Origin: Streptomyces rubrogriseus
Lineage (GTDB): Bacteria; Actinomycetota; Actinomycetes; Streptomycetales; Streptomycetaceae
DNA: 64,000 nt
Direction: 5' to 3'
NCBI RefSeq assembly: GCF_027947575.1
Contig: NZ_CP116256.1
Location: forward strand, 6,882,001 to 6,946,000
The notes under the pieces were generated by a model, which saw nothing but the letters and a program-made list of their open reading frames with translations, did no database searches and was not told where the DNA came from. Positions 41,796-49,828 of this stretch are shown here, in pieces. The translations under genes were made by a program, and so were the position numbers. Position 1 is the first letter of the stretch. The number at the start of each line of letters is the position of its first letter.

Positions 41796-44405
41796 TCAGA
41801 TGATCTGCCCGGTGCCCGGGTCCGAGCCGGCCGGGGTTCCCGTGCCGGTGCCGGTGCTCTCGGTGCTGCTCTGCGAGACGGTGGCCGGCGGGCTGTCGGC
41901 GCCGCTGACGGTGTCGGACGTCTCCGGGGTGGACGGCGAGGTCGTCTCGGTCTCCGTGGGCGTCGGTGACGTGTCGTCGGACTCGGTGGGCGTCCCGGGG
42001 TCCGTCGGCTCGGTGTCCGTCGGCTTCGGCGACGTGGGCTTCGTCGTCGGCGAACTCGGCGACTTGCTCGGCTCGTCCGGCGAGCCGGGGTCGTCGGGGC
42101 TCTCGTCGTCCCCGGGGTCGGTGCTGCCCGTACTGCTCGGCCCCTGCGAAGGCGCCCCCGACTCCGTGGCCGTCGGCGCCTCGGACGTGCCGGGGGTGGC
42201 GGAGCCGGTCGGGGCGCCGGGCGTCTCCTGGCCCTGACCGTCGTCCGAGGGCCGGTCGGCGCCCAGACTGCCGTCGTCGACGCCCTGGCTGGCCGACGGG
42301 TTGACGCCGACCTCGTTGGAGGGATCGCCGCCGTCGTTCTCGGAGGTGGCCCCCAGGGTCACCACCGTGCCGAGCACGGCGACGAGCAGCGCGCCCGCTC
42401 CGGCGGCCACCAGGTTGCGCCGTGCGAAGCCCTTGATGCCGCCGGCGACCGTGCGGGGCGGCTCCTCGTCGGGCTCGCGGCGGGTGACGAGGGTGGGTGA
42501 CTGCGGACGCGGCTGGAGCGGCGGGAAGGGAGCGGGGACCCCCGCGGACGGCGACGCCGACTCCTCGTTGCGGGCGTCGGGCACCTCCTCCCCCACCGTC
42601 GGGCCGAGTCCGGCCCCGACCACACCGAGTCCGGCGGCGGGCGCCGCCGCGGCGAACGCGCCCGCGCCGCTGCCCAGGCCCGGCGTGTCGCCGGTGCGGT
42701 CGGCGACCAGCGCGAGGGCGCGGCGGCCGGCCACGGCACCGCGCTTGTCGGAGAGCGCGCCGCGCAGCCCGATGGAGGCCTCCAGCTCGGCGCGGGCCCG
42801 GTCCAGCCGGCCCTCGCACAGCGCGAGGACGCCCAGTTCGTGGTGGAAGTAGGCCTGTTCGGCGACGTCACCGGCGAGCCGGGAGGCCTCGGTGCCCGAA
42901 CGCAGCGCCCGTTGCCAGGCGCTCCAGTGCAGCCCGGCGGCGAAGGCGGGCGCCGCGGTGCGGGCCAGCTGGACGGCCGGGCTCTCCTCGTCCTCGGCGG
43001 TGGGGGTGGTCGCGGGCACCAGCACGGCGAGGGCGGCCAGTACGGCGTCGGCCTCCGCGCAGACCCGCACCGGGGTGACCGAGGGGTGCCCGGCCCACCA
43101 GGCGTAGTGCTGGGCGGCGGCCGTCGCCCGCTCCCGTACGGCGTCGGCGTATCCGGCGCTCTCCAGCTGGGTGAGCACGCCGGCGGCCAGCCGGTAGCGG
43201 GAGGCGACCGGGGAGACCAGTCCGCAGTCCGCCAGTTCGCCGAGGGCGGCGTCCGCGTGGGTGTCGCCGACCAGGGCGGGCAGATGCGCCTGGTGCGGCA
43301 CCTCGCCGCCGAGCGCGACGGCGAACTCCAGGGTGGCGCGGGCGGAGGCGCTCAGCCGGGAGGCGAGCAGCGGTGCGGGCGCGGCGGCCTCGCCGAGGGA
43401 CGGCAGGGGTACGTCGTCGGCCTCGGCGGCGTCGTAGGGGGTGTCGTCGGCGGGGCGGGCGTCGGCGAAGACGCCGAACTCGTCGACGGCGCCGGCACCG
43501 GCCCGCTCCCGGTCCCGGCGGCGCAGCAGGGCACCGGCCTGGACGAAGCGCAGCGGCAGGCCCTCGGACTCGAACCAGAGGTCTCCGGCCCAGTTGGCCT
43601 CCTCCTCGGTGAGGGCCCGCCCGGCGGCGCGCTCGAGCAGCTCCACGCCGTCGGAGCGGTCCAGGCCGGTGAGGAAGACCTCCTCGACGGCCGAGTCGGC
43701 GGAGGGTGCGGCCACGTCCGGGGTGGTGCCGATGACGAAGGCGCACTCGGGGGTGGCGTCGAGGAGTTCGTCGAGGGCGGTGCCGCCGAACTCGGCGTCG
43801 TCCAGGACGACGACCGCGCCCACCTCGCGCAGGTGGCCGAGCAGTTCCGTCCGGTCGGGACGGTGCAGGGGCGCGCCGTGGACGGCGTAGAAGAGGTCGT
43901 GGAGCAGGTCGTCGGCGGTGCGGTGGTGGCCGTTGAGCCGGACGACGCCGTCGGGCGCGAGGCCCGCGCAGTCCTCGGCGACGACGTCGAGGAGGCTGGT
44001 GCGGCCGGAGCCGGCGGGGCCGGTGAGGCGCACGGAGCGGCCGCGGGCGAGCAGCCGCACCAGGCGTTCGCGCTCGTCCTCCCGGGCCAGCAGGCCGAGG
44101 ACCGTGCGGACCGGTCCCGGTGGGACGGGCGGCCGCGCGGCGCGCTCCGCGTCGGCGCGTTCGGCCGCGGTGAGCTTCTCGGGCCGGGCGGGCCGCTCCG
44201 AGGGCGGGCAGACCTCGATCTCGCTGCCGTCGACGGGGTTGACGGTGAGCAGGAAGTCGCCGGACACCAGCTGCACCGTGCGGGCGAGCGCGGGCGCGTG
44301 CTGTCCGAAGTCGGAGGTGATGGGGTCCCTGTGCGGGCGCGGGCGCGGCGCCTGGCGGTCGCCGTCCTGGCCGTACTCCTCAGGGCCCCGGTTGTTCGGG
44401 TCCAT
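41796..44405 (-). CDS. Large membrane-anchored NTPase with Ser/Thr/Pro-rich exported tail, function unknown
   Basis: 869 residues. Cytoplasmic part: N-terminal linker, P-loop GPAGSGRTS (129-137), Walker B-like AVVVLDDAEF (197-206), then a winged-helix/helical region resembling STAND (NB-ARC-like) NTPases and TPR-like helices such as CEGRLDRARAELEAS (about 540-600). A membrane segment lies at about 663-685 (NLVAAGAGALLVAVLG), and the last 180 or so residues are Asp/Ser/Thr/Pro rich, probably extracellular. The ATG at 44405 is picked because the frame further upstream (to 45056) covers the STAS gene antisense. It resembles SARP/AfsR-type regulators without the DNA-binding domain. Neighbour: a STAS protein 233 bp upstream. 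Confidence 0.8.
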   Translation of the reverse strand: MDPNNRGPEEYGQDGDRQAPRPRPHRDPITSDFGQHAPALARTVQLVSGDFLLTVNPVDGSEIEVCPPSERPARPEKLTAAERADAERAARPPVPPGPVRTVLGLLAREDERERLVRLLARGRSVRLTGPAGSGRTSLLDVVAEDCAGLAPDGVVRLNGHHRTADDLLHDLFYAVHGAPLHRPDRTELLGHLREVGAVVVLDDAEFGGTALDELLDATPECAFVIGTTPDVAAPSADSAVEEVFLTGLDRSDGVELLERAAGRALTEEEANWAGDLWFESEGLPLRFVQAGALLRRRDRERAGAGAVDEFGVFADARPADDTPYDAAEADDVPLPSLGEAAAPAPLLASRLSASARATLEFAVALGGEVPHQAHLPALVGDTHADAALGELADCGLVSPVASRYRLAAGVLTQLESAGYADAVRERATAAAQHYAWWAGHPSVTPVRVCAEADAVLAALAVLVPATTPTAEDEESPAVQLARTAAPAFAAGLHWSAWQRALRSGTEASRLAGDVAEQAYFHHELGVLALCEGRLDRARAELEASIGLRGALSDKRGAVAGRRALALVADRTGDTPGLGSGAGAFAAAAPAAGLGVVGAGLGPTVGEEVPDARNEESASPSAGVPAPFPPLQPRPQSPTLVTRREPDEEPPRTVAGGIKGFARRNLVAAGAGALLVAVLGTVVTLGATSENDGGDPSNEVGVNPSASQGVDDGSLGADRPSDDGQGQETPGAPTGSATPGTSEAPTATESGAPSQGPSSTGSTDPGDDESPDDPGSPDEPSKSPSSPTTKPTSPKPTDTEPTDPGTPTESDDTSPTPTETETTSPSTPETSDTVSGADSPPATVSQSSTESTGTGTGTPAGSDPGTGQII

Positions 44406-44638
44406 TGGTTCAAGCCCCCCAAAAGCGTCGTGTGCAGGGCCCCGGCAGGGACCACCCTCCCGGCCTTGCCGCACACCGCGCTGTCGCTTCTGGTCCGGGC
44501 CCGCCGGCGGGTTTGCAAAGGCAGCGGGCAGCCAGACCCTAAACCTTCGCCCAGTATCTCCGACAGTCCGGGGTGCCGGGCTGCCCGAGAGGTCACGGTC
44601 TCGTGAGGATTGCGTGTGTCGGAGGTGTGAACCTTCAC

Positions 44639-44962
44639 TTACACGCGGGGCAGGGTCTCCACACCGATGCCGCCCTCGATGGCGAGGATCCGGTGCAGCC
44701 GGGTGGCCACCAGCAGGCGCTGCATCTGCGGCGGCACACCGCGCAGCACCAGCCGCCGGCCGCAGCGGCCGGCCCGCCGGTGGGCTCCCATGATCACGCC
44801 GAGTCCGGTGGCGTCCCAGGAGTCCAGCTCTGACAGGTCGAGCACCAGGTCGCCGGCTCCGTCGTCGACGGCCGAGTGCAGGACCGTACGGGCGTCCGCC
44901 GCGCTGCGGACGTCGAGGCGGCCCCCGACGACCAGCTCGACGTGGTCGCCCCTGATGTGCAT
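44639..44962 (-). CDS. STAS-domain protein, anti-sigma factor antagonist type
   Basis: 107 residues, a single STAS fold. The signature loop is LDSWDATGLGVIM (47-59). By alignment with SpoIIAA-type antagonists (DSSGLG), the phosphorylated position is Thr52 rather than Ser. The C-terminal GVPPQMQRLLVATRLHRIL is typical. Such proteins bind anti-sigma factors and release sigma when unphosphorylated; no anti-sigma or sigma gene is nearby. GGGGAG precedes the ATG. The same strand carries the large NTPase downstream, and joint signalling is inferred. Confidence 0.87.
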   Translation of the reverse strand: MHIRGDHVELVVGGRLDVRSAADARTVLHSAVDDGAGDLVLDLSELDSWDATGLGVIMGAHRRAGRCGRRLVLRGVPPQMQRLLVATRLHRILAIEGGIGVETLPRV

Positions 44963-45152
44963 ATGCGCTCCCCGGCGTGCGTCTTCTTCGTCGTCTTCTT
45001 CGTCTTGGCGTTGCGTTCCGCGCGTTGTGGTCTCTCGGCGATATCAGGCACTGCACCCTCTGACTGGCCGAAACGACCGGAGGTTGCCGTCTGTAAGCGA
45101 ACCGATACCGAATTCACCCCGGCGTGTGACGTTTGCCGGGGCTGGTGTGACC

Positions 45153-46001
45153 TCAGTGCTTGTAGAAGCCCTGCCCGCTCTTGCGGCCGATGTCACCGGC
45201 GTCCACCATCCGGCGCATCAGCTCCGGCGGGGCGAACTTCTCGTCCTGGGACTCGGTGTAGATGTTGCCGGTGGCGTGCAGCAGGATGTCGACGCCCGTC
45301 AGGTCGGCGGTGGCCAGGGGTCCCATGGCGTGGCCGAAGCCCAGCTTGCAGGCGAGGTCGATGTCCTCGGCGGTGGCGACGCCCGACTCGTACAGCTTCG
45401 CAGCCTCGACGACGAGGGCGGAGATGAGGCGGGTGGTCACGAACCCGGCGACGTCGCGGTTGACGACGATGCAGGTCTTGCCGGTGGACTCGGCGAACTC
45501 GCGTGCGGTGGCGAGCGTTTCGTCGCTGGTCTTGTAGCCGCGCACCAGCTCGCAGAGCTGCATCATCGGCACCGGCGAGAAGAAGTGGGTGCCGACGACC
45601 CGCTCGGGGCGCTGCGTCACGGCCGCGATCTTGGTGATCGGGATCGCGGAGGTGTTGGACGCGAGGATCGCCCCGTCCTTCACCAGCTTGTCCAGGGTAC
45701 GGAAGATCTCGTGCTTGACTTCCAGCTTCTCGAAGACGGCCTCGACGACGACGTCCGCATCGGCGGCGGCGTCCAGGTCGGTGGTCGCGGTGATGCGCCC
45801 GAGCGCGGCCTCGGCGTCGTCGGCGTCGAGCCTGCCCTTGGCGACGAACTTGTCGTAGGAGGCCCTGATGCCGTCGGTGCCGCGCCGCAACGCCTCGTCG
45901 GTGACGTCGCGCAGGACGACCTCCCAGCCCGCCTGGGCGGAGACCTGGGCGATGCCGGACCCCATGAGACCGGCTCCGATGACGGCGAGCTTCCGTGCCA
46001 C
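45153..46001 (-). CDS. 3-hydroxybutyryl-CoA dehydrogenase
   Basis: 282 residues, the usual length of the single-domain bacterial enzyme. KLAVIGAGLMGSGIAQVSAQAG carries the NAD(P) loop GAGLMGSGI; SNTSAIPITKIA and the catalytic His in VVGTHFFSPVPMMQLCELV follow, with the C-terminal domain around GFGHAMGPLATADLTGVD. It oxidises or reduces (S)-3-hydroxybutyryl-CoA, the step after thiolase. GTG at 46001 with GGGGAG upstream; the frame to 46094 is not needed. Partner of the thiolase at 27351 in the acyl-CoA set, although not in its operon. Confidence 0.93.
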   Translation of the reverse strand: MARKLAVIGAGLMGSGIAQVSAQAGWEVVLRDVTDEALRRGTDGIRASYDKFVAKGRLDADDAEAALGRITATTDLDAAADADVVVEAVFEKLEVKHEIFRTLDKLVKDGAILASNTSAIPITKIAAVTQRPERVVGTHFFSPVPMMQLCELVRGYKTSDETLATAREFAESTGKTCIVVNRDVAGFVTTRLISALVVEAAKLYESGVATAEDIDLACKLGFGHAMGPLATADLTGVDILLHATGNIYTESQDEKFAPPELMRRMVDAGDIGRKSGQGFYKH

Positions 46002-46137
46002 TGTGCGACTCCCCTGATACGCGCTGATTCTCGTCTCTCGGCCGGAGATTAGCGGGCGTGAGGCGCTGTGTGACCGGTTAGTAACGCGCGTCACGTCTCA
46101 AATGACGGACGTCACACCGAGGGGTGCCGTTCGGGTG

Positions 46138-46779
46138 TCACAGCGCGCCTCGTACGGCGTAGTTGAGCACCTTCTCACTCAACAGCTCCTCCATCTCGTC
46201 CAGCAGCACGAGGATGTCGCGGGACACCTCGGCGGGTCTTCCGCCGGCCATCAGGCGGCGGCCGATGGTCGCCATCACCGTGCCGTGCAGCCAGCTGATC
46301 TGACCGGCCATCAGCGACGGGACGGGGTCGTCGTCCGGGGCGCCGGTCTCCTCGCGCAGGGTGCGCTCGAGGTCGTCCTGCACCTCCTGGCCGATCGCCC
46401 AGAGCCGGGAACGCAGCGCGGGTGAGGAGTGGATGACTCCCATGAAGCGCGCGTATCCGTCCATGAGACCGATCCGGGGCGAAACCGACTCGACCTCCTC
46501 GCGCAGTTCCCGCAGCACGGCCCGAGCGGCCGACTCCCCGTCGCCCCGTCCGCGCACCCAGCGCGACAGCCGGTCGACGACCCCCTTGGAGCGGTCGAGG
46601 AACAGGTCCTCCTTGGCCGGAAAGTAGTTGTAGAGGGTGTTGACGGAGACGTTCGCGGCGTCCGCGACCTCCGCCACCGTGACGGCCTCGAAACCGCGCT
46701 CCAGGAACAGCCCCGTGGCGACATCCGAGATGTACTGCCGGGTCTGCCGCTTCTTCCGTTCCCTGAGTCCCTCGGCCAT
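46138..46779 (-). CDS. TetR-family regulator
   Basis: 213 residues. LRERKKRQTRQYISDVATGLFLERGFEAVTVAEVADAANVSVNTLYNYFP (in parts FEAVTVAEVADAANVS and NTLYNYFPAKEDL) is the TetR DNA-binding domain. TAGGAT sits six bases before the ATG, so a leaderless start is likely. It is divergent from an ABC-2 exporter 80 bp away and is its probable repressor. Confidence 0.9.
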   Translation of the reverse strand: MAEGLRERKKRQTRQYISDVATGLFLERGFEAVTVAEVADAANVSVNTLYNYFPAKEDLFLDRSKGVVDRLSRWVRGRGDGESAARAVLRELREEVESVSPRIGLMDGYARFMGVIHSSPALRSRLWAIGQEVQDDLERTLREETGAPDDDPVPSLMAGQISWLHGTVMATIGRRLMAGGRPAEVSRDILVLLDEMEELLSEKVLNYAVRGAL

Positions 46780-46807
46780 GCCCGCATCCTAGCTTCGTTG
46801 GGACCGA

Positions 46808-46836
46808 TGAAAACTTGGAGCCGTTGCAAAATTTCA
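46808..46836. promoter_or_regulatory. Imperfect inverted repeat between TetR and the ABC exporter
   Basis: TGAAAACTTGG and GCAAAATTTCA (8 of 11 pairs, 7-bp centre) in an AT-rich patch 24 bp upstream of the exporter ATG. A candidate operator for the divergent TetR protein; weaker than the palindrome at 12646. Confidence 0.35.
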
Positions 46837-46859
46837 GTGTCTCTGTTTTTCTGGGGCGC

Positions 46860-47642
46860 ATGGCAATCATCAGTACGGCCCAGCTGGCCCGCACCTTCGC
46901 CACGAAGCGCGGCCCGGTCGAGGCGGTGCGCGGCATCGACCTCACCGTCCGCGAGGGCGAGATCCTGGGCTTCCTGGGCCCCAACGGCGCCGGCAAGACC
47001 ACCACCCTGCGGATGCTCACGACCCTGCTCGCCCCCACCGGCGGCGCGGCCACCGTCGCCGGGCACGACCTGGCGACCGACCCGGCCGGGGTGCGCGCGG
47101 CGTGCGGGTACGTGGCGCAGTCGGGCGGGGTGGACCCGCAGGTCACGGTCCGGGAGGAGCTGGTCACCCAGGGCCGCCTGTACCGGCTGACGAAGGCGCG
47201 GGCGGTGGAGCGCGCCGACGAGCTGGCCCGCGACCTGGACCTGGCCGGGCTGCTCGACCGCAAGTGCGGCGCGCTCTCCGGCGGGCAGCGGCGCCGGCTG
47301 GACATCGCGATGGCGCTCACGCACCGCCCGAAGGTGCTCTTCCTGGACGAGCCGACGACCGGTCTGGACCCGGGCAGCCGCGCCGACCTGTGGGACCTGG
47401 TCCGGCGGCTGCGCGCCGAGCACGGCACCACCGTCTTCCTGACCACCCACTACCTGGACGAGGCCGACGCCCTCTCCGACCGCCTGGTCGTCGTGGACGG
47501 CGGCACGGTGGTCGCCGAGGGCACTCCCGCCGCCCTGAAGCGGGAGTACGGCGGCTCGCCCGACGCCACCCTCCAGGACACCTTCCTGGCCGTCACCGGC
47601 CGCAGCGCCGCTCCGGCCGACGCCGCCCCCGTCGCCGTCTGA
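46860..47642 (+). CDS. ABC-2 exporter ATP-binding protein, drug-resistance type
   Basis: 260 residues. Walker A GPNGAGKTTTLRML, signature LSGGQRRRLDIAMAL, Walker B VLFLDEPTTGLDPGS, switch His in LTTHYLDEADAL, as in daunorubicin-resistance (DrrA-like) ATPases. ATG at 46860. The permease follows after 17 bp. Divergent TetR suggests induction by an exported compound. Confidence 0.92.
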   Translation: MAIISTAQLARTFATKRGPVEAVRGIDLTVREGEILGFLGPNGAGKTTTLRMLTTLLAPTGGAATVAGHDLATDPAGVRAACGYVAQSGGVDPQVTVREELVTQGRLYRLTKARAVERADELARDLDLAGLLDRKCGALSGGQRRRLDIAMALTHRPKVLFLDEPTTGLDPGSRADLWDLVRRLRAEHGTTVFLTTHYLDEADALSDRLVVVDGGTVVAEGTPAALKREYGGSPDATLQDTFLAVTGRSAAPADAAPVAV

Positions 47643-47659
47643 CCTTCCGAGGATTCCCG

Positions 47660-48409
47660 ATGCTGCTCCACGACACCGGCCTGATCTACGGCCGCTATCT
47701 GCGCCAGTCCCTGCGCTCCCGCTTCGCGCTGCTGTTCGGCGTGCTGATGCCGCTGCTGTACCTGCTCTTCTTCGGCCCGCTGCTGACCGACCTGCCGCTC
47801 GGGGGTCAGGGCAGCTCCTGGCAGGTGCTGGTCCCCGGCCTGCTGCTGCAACTCGGCCTGTTCGGCGCCTCCTTCGCCGGGTTCTCGATCATCATCGAGA
47901 ACGGCCAGGGAGTGGTCGAGCGGATGCGCGTCACGCCCGTCAGCCGCCTGGCGCTGCTCCTCGGGCGGGTGCTGCGGGACGCCACCGTCTTCGCCTTCCA
48001 GGCGGTGCTGCTGGTGCTGGCGGCCGTGGTGACGGGCCTGCGCGCGCCGCTGCCCGGCGTGCTGATCGGCTTCGCCTTCGTCGCGCTGCTCACGGTCTCG
48101 CTGGCCTCGCTGTCGTACGCGCTGGCGATGAAGGTCCGCACCCCGCAGGAGTTCGGGCCCACGATCAACGCGCTGACGATGCCGTCCATGCTGCTGTCCG
48201 GCCTGATGCTCCCGATGACCCTGGGTCCGGCTTGGCTGGACGTGCTGTCGCACCTGATGCCGTTCCGCTACCTGGTGGACGCGGTACGAGACGCCTACGT
48301 CGGCTCCTACGCCACGGCGCACATGCTGTACGGCGTCCTCGTCGCCCTGGCCCTCACCGCGCTGGCCGTGACGGTGGGCACACGCGTCTTCCGAACGGCG
48401 GGCGCGTAA
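47660..48409 (+). CDS. ABC-2 exporter permease, DrrB-like
   Basis: 249 residues with six hydrophobic segments (LLFGVLMPLLYLLFFG, VPGLLLQLGLFGASFAGFSI, FAFQAVLLVLAAVVTG, GVLIGFAFVALLTVSLASL, PTINALTMPSMLLSGLMLP, LYGVLVALALTALAVTVG). ENGQGVVERMRVTPVSR is the conserved cytoplasmic loop of the DrrB family. GAGGA precedes the ATG. Together with the ATPase it forms an exporter, likely of a hydrophobic compound. Confidence 0.9.
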   Translation: MLLHDTGLIYGRYLRQSLRSRFALLFGVLMPLLYLLFFGPLLTDLPLGGQGSSWQVLVPGLLLQLGLFGASFAGFSIIIENGQGVVERMRVTPVSRLALLLGRVLRDATVFAFQAVLLVLAAVVTGLRAPLPGVLIGFAFVALLTVSLASLSYALAMKVRTPQEFGPTINALTMPSMLLSGLMLPMTLGPAWLDVLSHLMPFRYLVDAVRDAYVGSYATAHMLYGVLVALALTALAVTVGTRVFRTAGA

Positions 48410-48422
48410 CTACGCTGGCCCC

Positions 48423-48995
48423 ATGGTCAACCTGACGCGCATCTACACCCGGACCGGCGACAAGGGCACCACCGCCCTCGGCGACATGAGCCGGGTCCCC
48501 AAGACCGACCTCAGGATCTCCGCGTACGCGGACGCCAACGAGGCTAACGCGGTGATCGGTACCGCCATCGCCCTCGGCGGCCTGTCCGAGGAGGTCGTCA
48601 AGGTCCTCGTCCGCGTCCAGAACGACCTGTTCGACGTGGGCGCGGACCTGTCGACGCCGGTGGTGGAGAACCCGGAGTACCCGCCGCTGCGGGTCGAACA
48701 GTTCTACGTCGACAAGCTGGAGGCGGACTGCGACCGCTACCTGGCCGAGGTGGAGAAGCTCCGCTCCTTCATCCTCCCCGGCGGCACCGCCGGCGCGGCC
48801 CTGCTGCACCAGGCGTGCACGGTGGTCCGCCGGGCCGAGCGCTCCACCTGGGCGGCGCTGGAGGCCCACGGCGAGACGATGAACCCGCTGACGGCGACCT
48901 ACCTCAACCGCCTCTCCGACCTGCTCTTCATCCTGGCCCGGGTGGCCAACAAGGAGGTCGGCGACGTGCTGTGGGTGCCGGGCGGGGAACGCTAG
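48423..48995 (+). CDS. Cob(I)yrinic acid a,c-diamide adenosyltransferase, PduO type
   Basis: 190 residues. RIYTRTGDKGTTALGDMSR at the N-terminus is the ATP-binding signature of PduO-type enzymes, with ISAYADANEANAVIG, LFDVGADLSTP, LRSFILPGGT and VRRAERSTWAA. It makes adenosylcobalamin, the cofactor that IcmA and methylmalonyl-CoA mutases need. TACGCT six bases before the ATG suggests a leaderless message. It is 13 bp after the exporter permease but probably transcribed on its own. Confidence 0.93.
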   Translation: MVNLTRIYTRTGDKGTTALGDMSRVPKTDLRISAYADANEANAVIGTAIALGGLSEEVVKVLVRVQNDLFDVGADLSTPVVENPEYPPLRVEQFYVDKLEADCDRYLAEVEKLRSFILPGGTAGAALLHQACTVVRRAERSTWAALEAHGETMNPLTATYLNRLSDLLFILARVANKEVGDVLWVPGGER

Positions 48996-49033
48996 GCGCT
49001 CCGCTGGGGGTGCCGGGGACCGGTGCCGTCTTT

Positions 49034-49109
49034 CGTCTGCTGCTCCGTCGTGGCTGGTCGCGCCCACGCGGCAGAGCCGCACGTCGACTCAGCCCCGCGC
49101 CCCTTCGGG
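49034..49109. repeat. Interspersed Streptomyces-type repeat, second family
   Basis: GTCGTGGCTGGTCGCGCCCA and CAGCCCCGCGCCCCTTCGGGG agree, from memory, with another short repeat that recurs between Streptomyces genes (second element shortened here to CAGCCCCGCGCCCCTT). It reaches into the 3' end of the minus-strand membrane-protein gene and supplies its last codons and stop, so gene end and repeat have merged. Confidence 0.55.
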
Positions 49110-49676
49110 GGCGCTCCCACCCGCCTCGGTCGAGGCCGTGCCCGCCGGGCCCCTCTTCGGCCAGATCAGGTACGTCAGGGCGATCAGGCCGTGGATGCCG
49201 ACGACGCGCAGGGCCGTCCACTGGAAGGAACGCAGCGACGAGACGTCGCCCTCGTCGCCGACGTACCAGACCGCGCCTTGGAGCAGTGCGCACGCCACGG
49301 CCGCGCCCAGCAGGGTGCGCAGCCACAGCCGGCCCTCGTGCCGCGCCCGGGGCATGCCGTAGCGCGGTGGCTTGGCCGGGCGCGGGCCGCCGGCCAGGCG
49401 GTGGGCGGCGTGGCCGTCGAGCCAGCGGATCGTGTAGTGGCCGTAGGCGACGGTGTAGCCGATGTACAGCGCGGCCAGGCCGTGCTCCCAGCCGGGCTCG
49501 GCGCCGTTCTTCAGGTCCCACGCCGTCACGGCGAACAGCACCAGTTCCAGCACCGGCTCGCACAGCAGCAGGACCACGCTGGTGCGCCGCCACTTCAGCA
49601 GGTAGCGGGCGCCCAGCCCGAGGGCCAGCAGGACCCAGAAGCCGACCTCACAGGCGATGATCAACGCGACGACCAC
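49089..49676 (-). CDS. Membrane protein of unknown function
   Basis: 195 residues with about five hydrophobic segments (LIIACEVGFWVLLALGLG, LLLCEPVLELVLFAVTAW, ALYIGYTVAYG, LLGAAVACALLQGAVWYV, VVGIHGLIALTYLIWP) and basic loops. GTG at 49676 with GGGAG seven bases upstream. The C-terminus (STEAGGSAPEGARG) is coded by the interspersed repeat at 49034-49109. Divergent from a histidine kinase. No family recognised. Confidence 0.8.
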   Translation of the reverse strand: MVVALIIACEVGFWVLLALGLGARYLLKWRRTSVVLLLCEPVLELVLFAVTAWDLKNGAEPGWEHGLAALYIGYTVAYGHYTIRWLDGHAAHRLAGGPRPAKPPRYGMPRARHEGRLWLRTLLGAAVACALLQGAVWYVGDEGDVSSLRSFQWTALRVVGIHGLIALTYLIWPKRGPAGTASTEAGGSAPEGARG

Positions 49677-49828
49677 GACGCACTCCCTTCGTTCACCCTT
49701 CCAGGCTCCCGTCGGAATCCGCCGGGTTCGTCGTCGGCGGTGACGAACCTCCGGTACATCGAAAGATGCAGTGCGGGACCCTTCCCGGGGATCAGGCGGG
49801 CGGGGCGCGGGCCGTGTTGGATGGTGGC

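Noticed and set aside
41796..45056. 1086-codon frame including residues upstream of the NTPase start
   Set aside because: The extra 217 codons cover the STAS gene out of frame and lack the fold or bias of the NTPase; ATG at 44405 is adopted.
46021..46137. TGACG/CGTCAC repeats upstream of the 3-hydroxybutyryl-CoA dehydrogenase as a PhoP-type box
   Set aside because: Spacing is not 11 bp and matches are short; chance is likely.
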